A DNA stretch of 64,000 nucleotides from assembly GCA_022559845.1 (NCBI GenBank), contig CM040123.1, positions 295,976,642 to 296,040,641 on the forward strand, given 5' to 3'. The notes under the pieces were generated by a model. It made no database searches and had not been told where the DNA came from. It was given only the letters and a program-made list of their open reading frames with translations. Every line of letters starts with the position of its first letter. Position 1 is the first letter of the stretch. The translations under genes were made by a program, and so were the position numbers. Origin of the DNA: Amorphophallus konjac. Its lineage: Eukaryota; Streptophyta; Magnoliopsida; Alismatales; Araceae. Shown here one piece after another: positions 44,192 to 57,498 of the stretch.

Positions 44192-45393
44192 GAATTAGAT
44201 TCAAATATGCATGTCCCTATTAGAAATTATGGTTCTTTACGTGAGTTACTTTATTTACCTTGTATTGGCTTGCTTAAGTGTTTAATTTTAGTTAATCCAA
44301 CTTCGATTTTTTAAATTAAACAAATCTAGCCTATTTTTGTTTGCACATCCCATTTTTTAAATCGAAAAGTAAGGATTATTTCTAGAAATAACCCTTGATT
44401 GATTTTACTTGAATGGGTTGGCAAGTGATCATGGACTTGGTTAATGTAATTAATTGGGGTCTGCGAATCTCCTTTCTCTCTCTGTTAAAATTCCTATGTA
44501 CTTCTATCTCTCTTTAAAGTTGTACTCGCCCTAAGGGATGCTGGAATTTTATTGACATGTAATTTATATTTTGCCGGCATGTGTGCCGTGTAAAAGTTGT
44601 AATTAATGTGGCATCGGAGTTTGAAAGTGCGGAGCACACCCGACGAGGACAATCCAACTGCTTCGAAGCGGGCCGGATGTCTTAGTTACATTAGGAATAA
44701 AGTCCATGATCACTTGTGATTTAATTTTGCATGTGGATGCATTTACTTTGTGCAAACTACTAGGTACGGTAAATATATTAGATATATTTATATTACCATC
44801 TAGGGTGAGATCAAGATAAAATCAAATTCCCTCGCGATTTAATTTTAGATCTGGTAAACGTGGCTCTAGGAGTCGTCATGGCCCTCCATCATTATGCGGT
44901 TAATGAACGTCTTTAACTCATGGATTTGTTGTGCTTTCCACAAGGTTCATGGGCTTGGAGGCGGGATGTAATCCCAAGGCTAGGCCTTAATGGGGTGAGA
45001 AATTAAACCCGACCTTGTTGTGCTTTCCACAAGGGTCGGATCATGAACTCATTGCCATATCGTAATGATGGTTAGATCTAATCGAGGGTATCCCTTGTTG
45101 TGCTTTCCACAAGGGGATGATTTCTCGGGGGCCGAAATCGGATATTGCATTGGGTGCAAATGCTTGTTGACTGCCCTTGAGATGGTGTATTGCTTGTTGT
45201 GCTTTCCACAAGGTCATACATCGGTCCCGTTGGGATTTCGACCCACTAGGTTGATCTCGTTGATCTCCCATTCTATATATTGAGGGTTATATAGTTCGAT
45301 CAAAAAATAGTGGGACTAACTAAGATAGAAAATCACATCTAAGTTAGAATTTGAACATATCTTAAGTTATCTTTTATTTCTTATCCAGATTAC
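44192..45393 (+). other. E6 5' leader with four constant-loop hairpins (right arm, sense strand)
   Basis: The hairpins read CTTGTTGTGCTTTCCACAAG in the sense direction. The first is at about 44925-44945 and the last at about 45193-45213. Lower stems include CCGACC/GGTCGG and TATCCC/GGGGATG. No coding domain. Confidence 0.7.
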
Positions 45394-48300
45394 AATGTCG
45401 TCGTCTAACCCCCTCCGTGGCATCTTGGATGCCAACAGACTGACCGGACCGAACTACACAGATTGGCTGCATATTCTCCGCATAGTCCTCACCTCCGAAA
45501 AATAGCCTACGTGTTGGACACGGTTCATTCTGAGCCAGCTCCCGATGCCGACGAGGGCAAGTTAATGACTTATGCCAAATGGTCTGAAGACTCTTCCCTT
45601 GCCCAATGTTACATGCTGGCCTCTATGGCTCTCGAGCTGCAGAGGTAATTCGAAAAGACTGATTGTAGAAGCATAATTCTTAATCTACGCCAGCTCTTCG
45701 GGGAGCAGGGCAGGATTAAGAGATATGATATCTCCAAAAGGATTTTCAAGACACGGATGTCAGAGGATACTTCAGTACAGGCTCATGTACTGAAAATGAT
45801 AGAGTGGATTGAGAGACTCAATGCACTGGGGTTCAAGTTGGATCTTGAAGTGTACATTGATCTTATACTCTAGTCATTGCCCGATTCCTTTTCTTCCTTC
45901 ATCATAAACTTTAACATGAATAGAATTGATGCAACTCTCCCGGAGCTGCTCAACATGTTAAAGAGTGCTGAAGGAACTATGTAAAAAGATAAACTATCTT
46001 CTTCTGTAATGATTGTTGGCCGAGCCAACAAGAAAAGGAAGGCCACCCAGATATCCACCAAAGGTGACAAAGGGAAGGGAAAGAAGAAGGTCATGGGTAA
46101 GCAACTCACCAAAGTTGACAAAGGAAAGGGCAAAAAGCATGAAAAAGAAGACAAGTGTTTTCGATGCAGGGAAACAGGGCATTGGAAAAGGAATTGCAAG
46201 GTAATTCTAAATGGAGGTATTTTTGTCATAGACCTTAATTTGTCATGTATGGAATCCACATCATGGGTATTGGAAACTGGATGTGCATCTCATATTTGCA
46301 ATTCTGTGCAGGTGCTGGCAAATAGAAGGCGGCCGGGCAAAAAGGAGATTGAACTGAGGATGGGCAATGGAGCTTTAGTTTCTGCCAAAACTGTCGGGAC
46401 TGCACGCCTAAGTTTACCTTCAGGAGTCATTCTAGAGCTGAATGACTGTTATTATGTTCCTAATATTATTAAAAACATTATATCAATCTCTGACTTGTAT
46501 AACGTTATATATACATTGGCTTTTAACAGCACTGGGTGCTCTATAATGAATAATGGTTTGATTATAGCCAATAGTTCATTAGTCAATGGTCTTTATGTAT
46601 TAGATACACGTTCTAACGTTATGCCGATTTCCAATGCTAATGAAGTGAATTCTGCATATCTATGCTATTGAAGGCTTGGTCATGTAGGCGAGAAAAGAGT
46701 CTCTCACCTACACTCAAATGGGTATTTGAATTCATTCAAATACAAGCCATTTGATACCTGTGAGTCGTCTCTCATGGGGAAGATGACCAAGGCTCCTTTT
46801 AGTGGACATGGTGAGAGGGCTGCTGACCTTCTCGAGCTCATACACTCGGATGTGTGTGGACCCATGTCCATGAAAGCAAAAGGGGGTCACCTCTATTTCA
46901 TTTCTTTTATTGATGACTTCTCGAGATATGACTATGTGTATTTAATGAGACATAAATCACAAGCCTTTGAGAAGTTTAAGGAATACAAGAATGAAGTAGA
47001 GAAACAGACTGGCAAGAGTGTTAAGGCTCTTCGATCAGATCGAGGAGGTGAATACCTTAGCCATGAATTCACTTCTTATCTTAAAGATAATAGAATTATT
47101 TCTCAGTGGACTCCATCGTATACACCACAGCACAATGGTGTATCCAAAAGGAGAAACAGGACCTTGTTAGACATGGTCCGATCCATGATGTCTATGTCAG
47201 GACTACCCTTGTCTCTCTGGGGCTATGCCTTAGAGACTACAGCCTATTTACTGAATAGGATCTCAAGTAAATCTGTTCCATCTATCCCATATGAGATATG
47301 AAAGGGTAGGAAACAAAATTTTAATCACATTAAATTTGGGGGTGTCATGCCCATGTGAAAAGGAACGATAGTGACAAACTTGAGTCTAGAACCGATAAGT
47401 GTAGATTTGTGGGATATCCAAAGGAGACATTTGGATATTATTTCTATCACCCTTCTGAGCAAAGGGTCTTAGTGACCAAGAGAGTTGTATTTCTAGAAAG
47501 AGAATATCTTCTCAAGAAAGACAGTGGGAGCCAAATAGAATTGGACGAGGTCCAAGAACCACAACCCATAGACACAAACTTATTAGATGAGACTGTATCG
47601 GTTGATCCTATTCAGACTGAAACACAGACACTACGGAGATCTGGTAGACTACCAAGAGAACCTGAGAGATATGTTGGACATGTCTCAGAGAGGTCTTCTA
47701 AGGTATGTATCAATGAGGATGAAGATCCTCAATCGTACCAGGATGCAATCCGTAGTGCGGACTCTGAGAAATGGCAAGAGGCAATGGATTCAGAGAACAA
47801 GTCCATGTACACCAACAAAGTTTGGAACTTGGTTGATGTACTCGAAGTAAAAGTCCCTATCGGCTGCAAATAGATTTTCAAAAGAAAAATCGGTGCAGAT
47901 GGGCAGATTGACACATACAAGACCAGATTAGTGGCAAAAGGGTATCGTCAAAGACAAGGTATTGACTATGACGAGACATTTTCACCTGTGGCCATGGTTA
48001 AGTCAATCAGAATCCTCCTCGCCATTGCTGCGTACTTGGATTATTAGATTTGGCAAATGGATGTGAAGACAACTTTTCTGAATGAAAATCTATCAGAAGA
48101 GGTGTACATGGTACAGCCTGAAGGATTCACTTCCATGCTTCATCCTAATAAGGTATGCAAACTTTAGAGGTCCATTTATGGATTGAAGCAGGTATCTCAA
48201 AGTTGGAACTTAAGATTTGATGAAGCTGTCAAATCTTTCAACTTCATTCGGAATGAAGATGAACCCTGTGTTTACAAGGTCAGTGGGAGCTCTGTGTACT

Positions 48301-49298
48301 TCTTGGTCCTTTATGTTGATGACATCTTACTCATTGGGAATGATGTAGGGATGTTGACATCAACTAAGTCTTGGTTGTCCAAGACCTTCTCCATGAAGGA
48401 TTTGGGAGAAGCATCCTATGTGCTGGGCATAAGGATCTATCGAGATAGATCTAAAAGGATGCTAGGATTATCCCAATCCATGTACATAGATACTATCCTC
48501 AAAAGATTTAGGATGGAAAATTCCAAGAGATGTCTCATTGCTATGAGACATGGAATTTTCCTATCTAAGGGGATGAGCCCTAAAACATCTGAGGAGGTGG
48601 CACACATGAATAAGGTACCCTATGCTTCAGCCATAGGGTCAATCATGTATGTAATGCTATGTACACGGCCTGATGTTGCCAATGCTTTGAGCATTGTCAG
48701 TAGATATCAGGCAAATCCAGGCGAAGAGCACTAGAAGGCAGTAAAGGGCATCCTTAAGTACTTGCGAATGGCTAAGGATCTTTTTCTGTTTTATGGAGAA
48801 GAGGACCTACAGCTTAGAGCTTACACAGACTCTAGTTTCCAGTCCGATCCAGATGACTGTAAATCCATGTCTGGGTTTGTATTCATGTTGAATGGAGGGG
48901 CAGTCAGTTGGGGAAACTCCAAGCAAGATACGACTGCAGATTCGACGATGGAGGCAGAATATATTGCTGCAGCTGAAGCTACTAAGAAAGCCGTCTGGAT
49001 GAAGAAATTCATCTTGAAACTTGGCATAGTTTCTGAGATATCAGCTCCCATCCCATTATTTTGTGATAATAATGGGGCCATCGCCCAGGCGAAGGAACCG
49101 ATATCTCACCAAAGGTCGAAGCATATTCTCAGGCGCTTCCACCTTATTCGGGAGATTATTGATCGTGGAGATGTGGCGGTAGAGCGTGTACCGTCAGAAG
49201 ACAACATAGCAGATCCACTGACTAAGCCTTTGACACAGATTGTATTTAAGCGCCATCGGGATAAGATGGGCCTCAAAGTTGTGGGTAATTGGTTGTAG
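45394..49298 (+). pseudogene. E6 Ty1/copia gag-pol, degenerate (right arm copy)
   Basis: Start ATG at 45394. A private 1-bp loss in the A run near 45497-45503 (five A against six in the left arm) ends the first frame after about 36 codons. Knuckle CFRCRETGHWKRNC and protease ETGCASH lie in the open stretch 46009-46671; integrase 46726-47301 (ends at a TGA shared with the left arm); RT 48183-48734 with YVDDILLIGND; RNase H 48762-49298 ending DPLTKPL. Here RNase H has MEAEYIAAAEATK against YITTAEATK on the left, nearer the usual family form. Confidence 0.85.
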
Positions 49299-49312
49299 TT
49301 CAAGTGGGTGAT

Positions 49313-50381
49313 TGTTAGTATTGGTGTGCTACAGGCCAATTTTGGGTCGGGTAGGCCCAATAGTTGTACGATCTTGTTTATTATTAATAAAGTGATATTT
49401 GAGTGTAAATATGTGATTGGATATTACTTTACGATATCCTTAGGATATGTGGTAGTAAAGTCAACTCGAGATGGGATCTCGATCATGAGACTGACTTTAC
49501 ATGGACACATACCTTAAACTGTTCCTGGTTGGAGGGTAATCACTCGGGGACTTTGATTACCTATTAAACCAGTACACATGATGTGTTAGGGATCAGTCTC
49601 ATGGTCTCTGGTGCGGGACACCAACACATATGTGTAGATGTATGTCCTTGGAGTATGTACACTGAACTGATCTGCTATTGGATCTTCAGATGGTTGATTA
49701 TACCTAATGTTAACTAAAGATCCAACGGTCTCAGTAGCATCGTTGGTCCTTTGACCTGAGACATTGATCGGATCTTACACGAGGACTGGGATGGTTTAAT
49801 TAGTTGGCTAAGTGACTTTAACCATAAGTCACGAATTGCCGAGTCATTAACCATTTCAGGATACGTGTGAATATCATCAATGGTAAAAGGGGATCGCTCA
49901 CTGTCGGGTATATATAAGATAGTTAATGGGTCATGACATTGACGCTCCATTAAATCCCTGGCCAGGGTCGTGTGAGTTCGTTTATAACGGACGTCATACA
50001 CTTTAAAGGAGGTCATGGTCAAATGGCACGATCATGGGGTTTGATAGAAACCAAACCCTTGATCGAACCAGACTCATAGAATGAGCGAGGGATTATAGCG
50101 ATGTGACAACTGTAGACTTATAAGTACCAGACAGGCTGGTTTAAACCTAACGTCCTCTAGGATCACGCAGATTTGCTTGACCCAACGTGATCAAAGGTTC
50201 AGAATAAATTAAATTATTATTCAGCTCTGGTAGAAGTGAATAATAAGTTTAATTTACTTCTAATTGGGAATTAGAAGTTAATGGACCTTAAACTAGAGTG
50301 ACTAAGGGCCTAGAGGATCACATACAATGGATTCTTGGGCGACATATTATTATTGTACAAATGTATATATTAATTCCCTTG
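49313..50381 (+). repeat. E6 3' LTR, U3 portion (right arm)
   Basis: Starts TGTTAGTATTGG after CAAGTGGGTGAT. Counterpart of 17266-18334. Confidence 0.7.
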
Positions 50382-50980
50382 AAATCCTTTTAGAAAGGCA
50401 TATAAGAGAGGCTTAATATATATGTACAATAATGAAAGGGATACATATGCAATATCAGTTAATAGGGGCTCTTTTAGAAAGGGCTAAATCCTATAAATAT
50501 GCATCCTACGAGAGCTCTCTTCTTCTTCTGGCCTAATCAAGCATTAAGGCAAGAAAGAAGGATTAGCTCCTCCCCCCTTTCCTCCCTCTTGCTCTCTCTC
50601 TCCAGAAAAGGAAAGAACGGGAAGATCGTGCCCGGGAGGACGCCGTCGCTGCTCAAGGATCCGTGTGGATCTGCTCTAGAGGCCGTACTTCTGTGCAGCT
50701 CGGTGTTTGTGAACTTCTGCATCGGGCACTGCGGACAGCGTCATTTCGCGCAAGGTGAAATCTGCAACCCGTAGTTAGGGGTTGGCTAATTAATGCATCG
50801 ATTAGAGCACAGATCTAGGATTCCATCAAGCCGGGTTCGGGTAAATAAATTTTGTTATCCGCTGCATTGCCCGAACTGTACTGTGTGGAACCTTACAAGA
50901 TCTGAAACCTGACCTTGCCACTACCAAGATCAGAACTGGAGGACCAATCCTCCCTTCCTCTGACACCTAGAGGGAAACCG
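50382..50980 (-). repeat. 600-bp inverted repeat flanking E6, copy 1 (right arm)
   Basis: Contains the TATA box CTATAAATAT (50491-50500) in the element-sense direction and the GGAGGACCAATCCTCC hairpin near its outer end. Confidence 0.85.
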
Positions 50981-51564
50981 GTGTCTCCCTCAGTTTCAAG
51001 CTGTTAGGCAATGTCTTGTTGCAGACTGAGTCTGCGTCTTGCTTTGGCAAGAAAATTCTCACTCGGGTTTAAGTGAGGGGTGGATGTAGGCAAACTGGTG
51101 TCTGGCCGAACCACCTAAAAATCTAGTGTGCCGTGGTTTGCCTTGTTCATTTGCTCCTTATTCTCTACCTCTCCTCACAGGGTCGGTTGTGTGCGCAGCA
51201 TATTCATTATGATGTTTTTGAGCACAGAGAGTTATGGTCTGCTATGAGATCTACACGTTTGATGTTGCACACGGTTCTACATGCCACAAGTTTGATCACA
51301 GTTTGGACTGATCTTTCTATTTGTTGTCTGCATTTACTTGTGATTGTCTCATTGTGTGCTAAGCATTCGTGTTAGGTTCCATCAGACTTGCTAGTTATCT
51401 GTAAGCGTCGTTATGGTGAGTCTTCTTCTCTTGATCACATCCAGTGATTTCAGTTACATTTCTTTTTAGGTTCTCATTGTTCGAAAATAGAAATTGGGCT
51501 ATATTTTTTGTGGATCCATTCACCCCCCCTCTGGATCCCTCCGTGCACCCATCTCCTTCTAACA
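50981..51564 (+). repeat. E5 LTR, U5 portion (right arm)
   Basis: Ends CTTCTAACA. Hairpins CAGAC/GTCTG, CTTGC/GCAAG and CTCACT/AGTGAG near 51024-51078. Confidence 0.7.
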
Positions 51565-51566
51565 AG

Positions 51567-51578
51567 TAGTATCAGAGC
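51567..51578 (+). other. E5 primer-binding site (right arm)
   Basis: TAGTATCAGAGC, carrying the same G-to-A change as in the left arm, so the change predates the duplication. Confidence 0.75.
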
Positions 51579-51670
51579 AGTCTTTGATTCATCAGATCCC
51601 ACGATCTACAGAGGATCCTGCTACTTCTTGGTGCACAATAATTTCTAGCTCATTTGTCTGATTAGCTTCC

Positions 51671-53895
51671 ATGGCTCATCCACCGATTTTCAATGGCTCC
51701 AATTTCAATTCATGGTTTAGCAGCATGCACGAGTTTGTTATATCAATTGATCCTGATCTATGGAAATTAATTTCACACGGTCCACACAGACTACCAAAGA
51801 ATAAGTCCAAATGGACTGACAGTCATAGATTGATATGTGGTGAAAATCAGAAAGCTCTGGATTTAATGAAAGCAGCTACTAACAATGCCTTCCATTCATG
51901 TTTTCATAATTGCAGGTCTGCTAAGTACAACCTAGACAAACTAAAGACAACCCTTGGGAGAAGTGAGGACAACTGCATGATGGCAAATGGGAGTAATCAT
52001 AGCAGTCAAGAGAGTGAGGATGACAGTCAGGTAAACCCCTTCGAGAACTATACTTTAGAAGATTGGGTAAAAACATACAGTGATCTGTTAGAGTCTCATG
52101 AACAGTTAAGAAAACAAAGCAAATCCCTGAAAAGAAGATTAAATGATGTCAAGAATGCAGGTTCTGAAAATGAACACAATGAAGTACTGAAAACTGAGAA
52201 TAATACTCTCAGAAAACAATTGAAAAATCTTGGTGTTGTCAGTTCAGAACTTGATCAAGTCAAATCTGAAAATAGAGATCTCAAAAAATTCATTGAAGAA
52301 AATGAAGAAAAACTCGAGAAATTTGAAGAGGAAAATATGTTGACTTCTGAAAAACTTGATGATGTGAAGTCTGTAAACTTGGAGTTTCAGAAAAACATTG
52401 AAAAGGATGAAGAAATGCTTGAAAAACTCCAAGAAGAAAATGAAATAATCTCTAAAAAACTTGATGTTATTAAAGCTGTTAAGTTGGAACTGTAGAGAAG
52501 CCTGGAAAAATTTGAATCTAAACACAAACAAGAATTATCTTATGTAGATCAGATTTTAATAAATGAATTGACTCAGCATGATAAATTTAAGGAAGAAAAT
52601 GAGAAGTTAGAACAACTAAATTCTGCTATATCTGAAAGGCTTCTCACATTGGAAAATGGGAAAACCGTCTGTACAGACGAATCTGAAAAAGTTGCTGAGC
52701 TTAAAAAGGAGATCGAAGAATACAAAACTGCTAACAAAATGTTGAATAAATTTGTTAATTACAGTGAACAAGAGATTGCGAGTTATGAGATACACATTGT
52801 ATCTCTAGAAAATGAGATTTAGGATTTGAAAAACTCTTTGTCTAAATTTGTTGATGGGCAATAAAATTTGGACAAGTTGCTAGGAGTCAAGGTTAATTTC
52901 AGAAAAGAAGGGCTGGGCTACAAGCCGATTAATAAGAAATATTTTGAAAATAAACTGATGACATCTTTTGTAAAAGTATCAAATGGTGCCACCACCTCTA
53001 AGGATGAACAGCCTACAACTCAGGGAAATCAGAAACAAAATAAAATTCTGAAACAAGATGAAAAACAAAAAAAGAAACCCAATAACCTGAATGTGAATAA
53101 ATCTGATGTGAAAACTCATGCTAAAAATCAAAACAATGGTAATTGTTTCTATCGTAGACAACATGGTCATTACATGCATGATTGTTTTGCAATGAAGAAG
53201 GATGAGAAGTATAATGTTAAAAAACATGCTAGAAAATTCTCTACCAGTCAGAAAAAGAGAATTGTCTATTTTTGTTGTGCCAAATTAGGCCACATTGCTG
53301 CTCACTGTTGGCATGTCCAGGGAAGAAAATTTAATTCTAAACCTATTAATTTCCCTGCAAAAGAAAATGCTTTTGGTAGAAATAAAAATGTATTTAAAGA
53401 AAAATCACTTGAATGTTTTGAATATGGAAAGCCAGGCCACCGAGCCTCTAACTACTGGTTTAGAAAGAGATCTCATCCCAAATCTGGACATTTCCCTACT
53501 AAGAAAAGTGTTTCTAATAAAAATGAATTTGGAGGTAAACACATTGTATGCTTACATTGTGGAAAGAATGGCCACACAGTCAAGGACTGTTGGCATGTGA
53601 AAAGGAAGAGAGTTTCTCATGATAGATATGATAATAGGGTTGGTTATGGTCAGAAATTCCATGCTCATGTTGATATGTAAAAGAGTAACACAAAACCTGT
53701 TGTCTCATGTCATTATTGTGGGCAAGTTGGGCATTCTATGAATGACTGTTCTTTAATGATATTTGATGATATAAAGCCTAAAGGATGTGGAAAGCACCCA
53801 TCAGAGGTGCTACTAACCATGTAGGACCCAAGAACTCTTGAGTACCTAAATCTGCAAAATAAGAATCTATTTTGCATGAGTGCCTTGGGGGCTGA
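51671..53895 (+). pseudogene. E5 SIRE-like gag, broken (right arm copy)
   Basis: ATG at 51671; first frame to 52495, coiled-coil piece 52568-52822, knuckle piece 52868-53680. Beyond the stops shared with the left arm it has two private ones: TAA at 53678-53680 (left has TAT) and TAG at 53822-53824 (left has TAT). The first 274 residues differ from the left arm at only about two positions. Confidence 0.82.
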
Positions 53896-54247
53896 AGAAT
53901 AAAAAGGGGAAGAATAAACCAAAGCACCTGAGTATGGTAAAATCCTAGTTCTGTTTTCTTCAGGCTTGATTATTTCAGCCTTCAATAAGTCTCTTTAGAT
54001 GAATGTATATCATAACTGATTTGTTAATTAGAATTTCATTCATATCCATTTATATCCTTGCATTATTGCATGAGTTTGACACTTGCATAAGTCCATTTGT
54101 AGTTGTCTAAATATCTGTATGAACACACATCTTTGAACATCTGTTGCATGCAATTATCATCTCCATTCATATGTGCTTGGATACTGTTAGTTAAAATTTG
54201 CTTTGCACATAGAATTGCATTTGTACTACATTGTCTTACATGACCTT

Positions 54248-54352
54248 ATGGTATATTAATGGTGATATGAATAATGACAGATTAAGTCTGTCTGGAAGCC
54301 TTCACCATGTGAGAGGTTGTCCTTTGTACCTAAGTGCTCCGCCAAGTACCAT
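54248..54352. other. cloverleaf-like element, right-arm counterpart of copy 2
   Basis: Reverse complement of 13295-13399, terminal stem ATGGTA/TACCAT intact. One substitution (GTCC pairs with GTAC instead of GGAC) weakens one hairpin. Confidence 0.6.
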
Positions 54353-54488
54353 GGGTTAACTGTGTGTCTAGGCTTCTACATTGTTGCATATATCTGAATT
54401 TGATCATGTGCATCTGATAAAATGACATCAAAATTTGAGATCCATATAGGATTGTGTCTGTAGATGCATTACTGTGTCATGCATAACC

Positions 54489-54594
54489 CTTGGTATATAA
54501 AATGATAAGTTGGGAGAAGGGTAGATTTCTTCTGTCTGAACCCACATCATGCGTGAAGTGGTCTTAGGACCTCAGTTCTCCGTCAGGTACCATG
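54489..54594. other. cloverleaf-like element, right-arm counterpart of copy 1
   Basis: Reverse complement of 13053-13158; one mismatch in the terminal stem (CTTGGTA against TACCATG). Confidence 0.6.
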
Positions 54595-55180
54595 GATCAG
54601 CCTCATATAGAACAGTCTAGATGATCATGAGCATAATTCATCAAAATCACTGCATAATTGTCATTGCACATACTACATTCAGACTTGTCATACATGGCAT
54701 ATAGATAGGGGGAGTTTGTCAAGATAATTCTTGAGCTTCATGCATATTTCTTTAGATTAAACCCCCTGCAAAGTTTTCATGTTATATATCATGGTTCAAT
54801 GCATTTAGTTAAGGGAAGTCAATGTATATGCATACATGTTGTCAAATGCATATCATTCATGCGTCAACAAAATTGTTTGACATAAATGCACATAAATAGG
54901 GGGAGTCCCTGTAGCTCATAATTGACTCATGTGCATCTGTCATCATGCATATACTAACTTCAAAATTAATTTCCAGCTCATGCATGCATTTTGGTGGAGC
55001 ATAATGTCTTTCTGTTCCATCTCTATCTAGTTCGGTCAACAAATTTGCTCTCTTCGGTCAACCGAAGCTGCCATCTTCAGATTGAGCTGCTCTCTTGAAA
55101 ATGATCTGGTTGACTAATGTCTATAGTGAACTTCTTCTCAACTCCTTGGACTCTGTGGTTGCATATAGGTCGATCTCACT
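54595..55180 (+). mobile_element. E5 internal non-coding region, right arm, including the empty E4 site
   Basis: No coding domain. AGGGGGAGTTTG at about 54715-54726 is the intact site into which E4 inserted on the other arm. Confidence 0.6.
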
Positions 55181-57484
55181 TGAAGTCTCACGATCAATGA
55201 CATCCAAGAGGGGGGGGTGAATTGAGTGATTCAATATTTTAAGAAAACTTTTACTCAATTTAAAACAGATGTGATAAAGTAGCAATTAGAAATTCAGATC
55301 TATATAATTACAAATTAGATCTATCAAAATCATATGCCACGATAGTTCTTCGATACTAGACGGAGGTATGAATCCAAGGATTCTACTCACGCAAGGTGCT
55401 ATCGTCTTAACAAGACTGGCCTTGTCAATTCAAAAAGCCTTTTTGATATACCAAAGATCTACTTATAGAACATATCGATTTATGCTAGATCTGAAGAGAA
55501 AAATGCGGAAGAGATAATATGCAATATCAATCACACAGAATGGGGGTAGAAGAATTGAACCAATCCACACAGCTCAAACCACAAGACACAAGGAATTTTA
55601 AGGTGGTTCGGATGCAACGACAGCAACCTACGTCCACCCCTCACGAAAACTCGGTGAGGCTTCACTGCTAGAAAACCAGCACAGGGAAGACTCCCCAACA
55701 CGGAGCAAAGCTCCAACACACACGGGAATAAATCCCAACACGGAGCAACGTTGCAACACACACACGGGGACACACCCCAACACACACAAACACATGGAGA
55801 CGGAGTCTCCAACACGATTCGACGGCCTAATCAACAACACCCATACACACTACAACAGATGTAGCACTCTAAACATACAAACACCAGGATCTAAATAGAT
55901 TCACAACACACACGCAAATCTGAAGAGATCCATACACAACCATGAATTTGAACGAGACAACTCACACAACTACGGATCTGAATCAATCCACACACAACTA
56001 CGGATCTGAACCGATCCACACATACACGAATGCTTACGGATTACAAGGAACACAACTTTTAAGCACAAGACACTTAAGAGAATGAAACACAAAATAAAGA
56101 CTTCTGATTTAGGCTACCCCTTTGTGTATAACGCAGATCTTGAATGAAGCTTGAATCTCCACTTGATTTCCACTTGATTTGTGTCAACTTGATCTTGAAA
56201 AGCTTGCTCTTGGATGAAGAAGTTGTGGACGAATCACTATTCATGGAGTTCTCACAGCAACTCTCCTTCTCCCCTTGGTAGCCTCCTCTTAATTCCTTGA
56301 GTCATTAGATTTTCTGGGCCCAAGAGTTATTTTTATAAGACCTAGGATGGTCAAGGAACAAGCCAAGACATAGATCCACAATTCCAGGGCTGTCTGGAGA
56401 CTTTGAGATTAAAAAAACCTTGGATAGTTGCTCCATCCTCGTGGAGAAAAGAAAGTCAACAATAGGGGCTGCAAAGCTGGCGGTCGACCGGGCAGGAGGG
56501 GGCGGTCGACCGGAATTTTATAGTCATTGAACCTTTCAACGCTGGGAAAACCGGTCGATCGGGCCCTGTCTGGCGGTCGACCACTAGTCTAGAAAATCTG
56601 CAAAACAAAGTTGTTAGCCCATGGATCATATCATTATAGAATATACTATAAGACCACACTTTGTTCCATTCAATTTGAGTTGGTTTGGACTCATTCTAGG
56701 CTTTTGAAACACGATCCTTTTGAGCTTCATATCCTCGTTCAATTCATGCATTTTGGTTTCAATCTGGCTTTGATTATGCATGGAATGCATTCAACACTAT
56801 GCAAAAGACCCATGAAATCTCATTTCAAAAAGTCCCTTTGGAAATGCAAGGAACAAGTTCAACGCATTAAGAGCACATGAAAAGATATGTATGAGAAACC
56901 TTTGAAAGCCTAAGTATCAGCTTCCAATCTATGGATCAAGGTTAAGTCAATACATCCATCAACAATCAAATCTACATGTTCAGGCATAAAAGAATCTTTT
57001 CACATCAGACCAAGTCAACTTCCCATGAAGGCAAGTCGACTTTACTTGCTTTACCAATTTGAGACTTCCATAGCCTTACCAAAGGTTCTTGAAGAATGTA
57101 GACATGGTTTACCATCTGTTTTAGTTGTAGATAGCAAGGAGCTTATCCACACGTTTTTACCTTCCAAGCGACCACCATGAGGTTTGATCCTACAATTCAA
57201 GATAGTCAAGGTTAATACATCATGAGATGCACAAAGACTTTGTTCACAGTTAAAAGCTATGAAACCTCTTGGAAAACCAACAACTTCAACCAAGAATCAA
57301 GACCATATAGCAATGCATTTAACCAACATGTTTGAGCCTACCTCAAAAGCCATTTTCCATCTCAACCATATTTGAACAGCAACATGAGTGCACACGGACA
57401 TCAAGAATATGTGCAAGCAAAAACATGTGCAAGCAAACATAAAGTTTAGTTATCATCAAAAACATATGCAATGCATATACAACA
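55181..57484 (-). repeat. E3 3' LTR (right arm)
   Basis: 2304 bp; pairs with 6946-9247. The 5' LTR beginning at 63189 differs by several percent over the first ~90 bases, so the insertion is not recent. Confidence 0.88.
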
Positions 57485-57498
57485 ATCTCCCCCTTTTT
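57485..57498 (-). other. E3 polypurine tract
   Basis: AAAAAGGGGGAGAT on the minus strand, directly before the 3' LTR. Confidence 0.8.
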
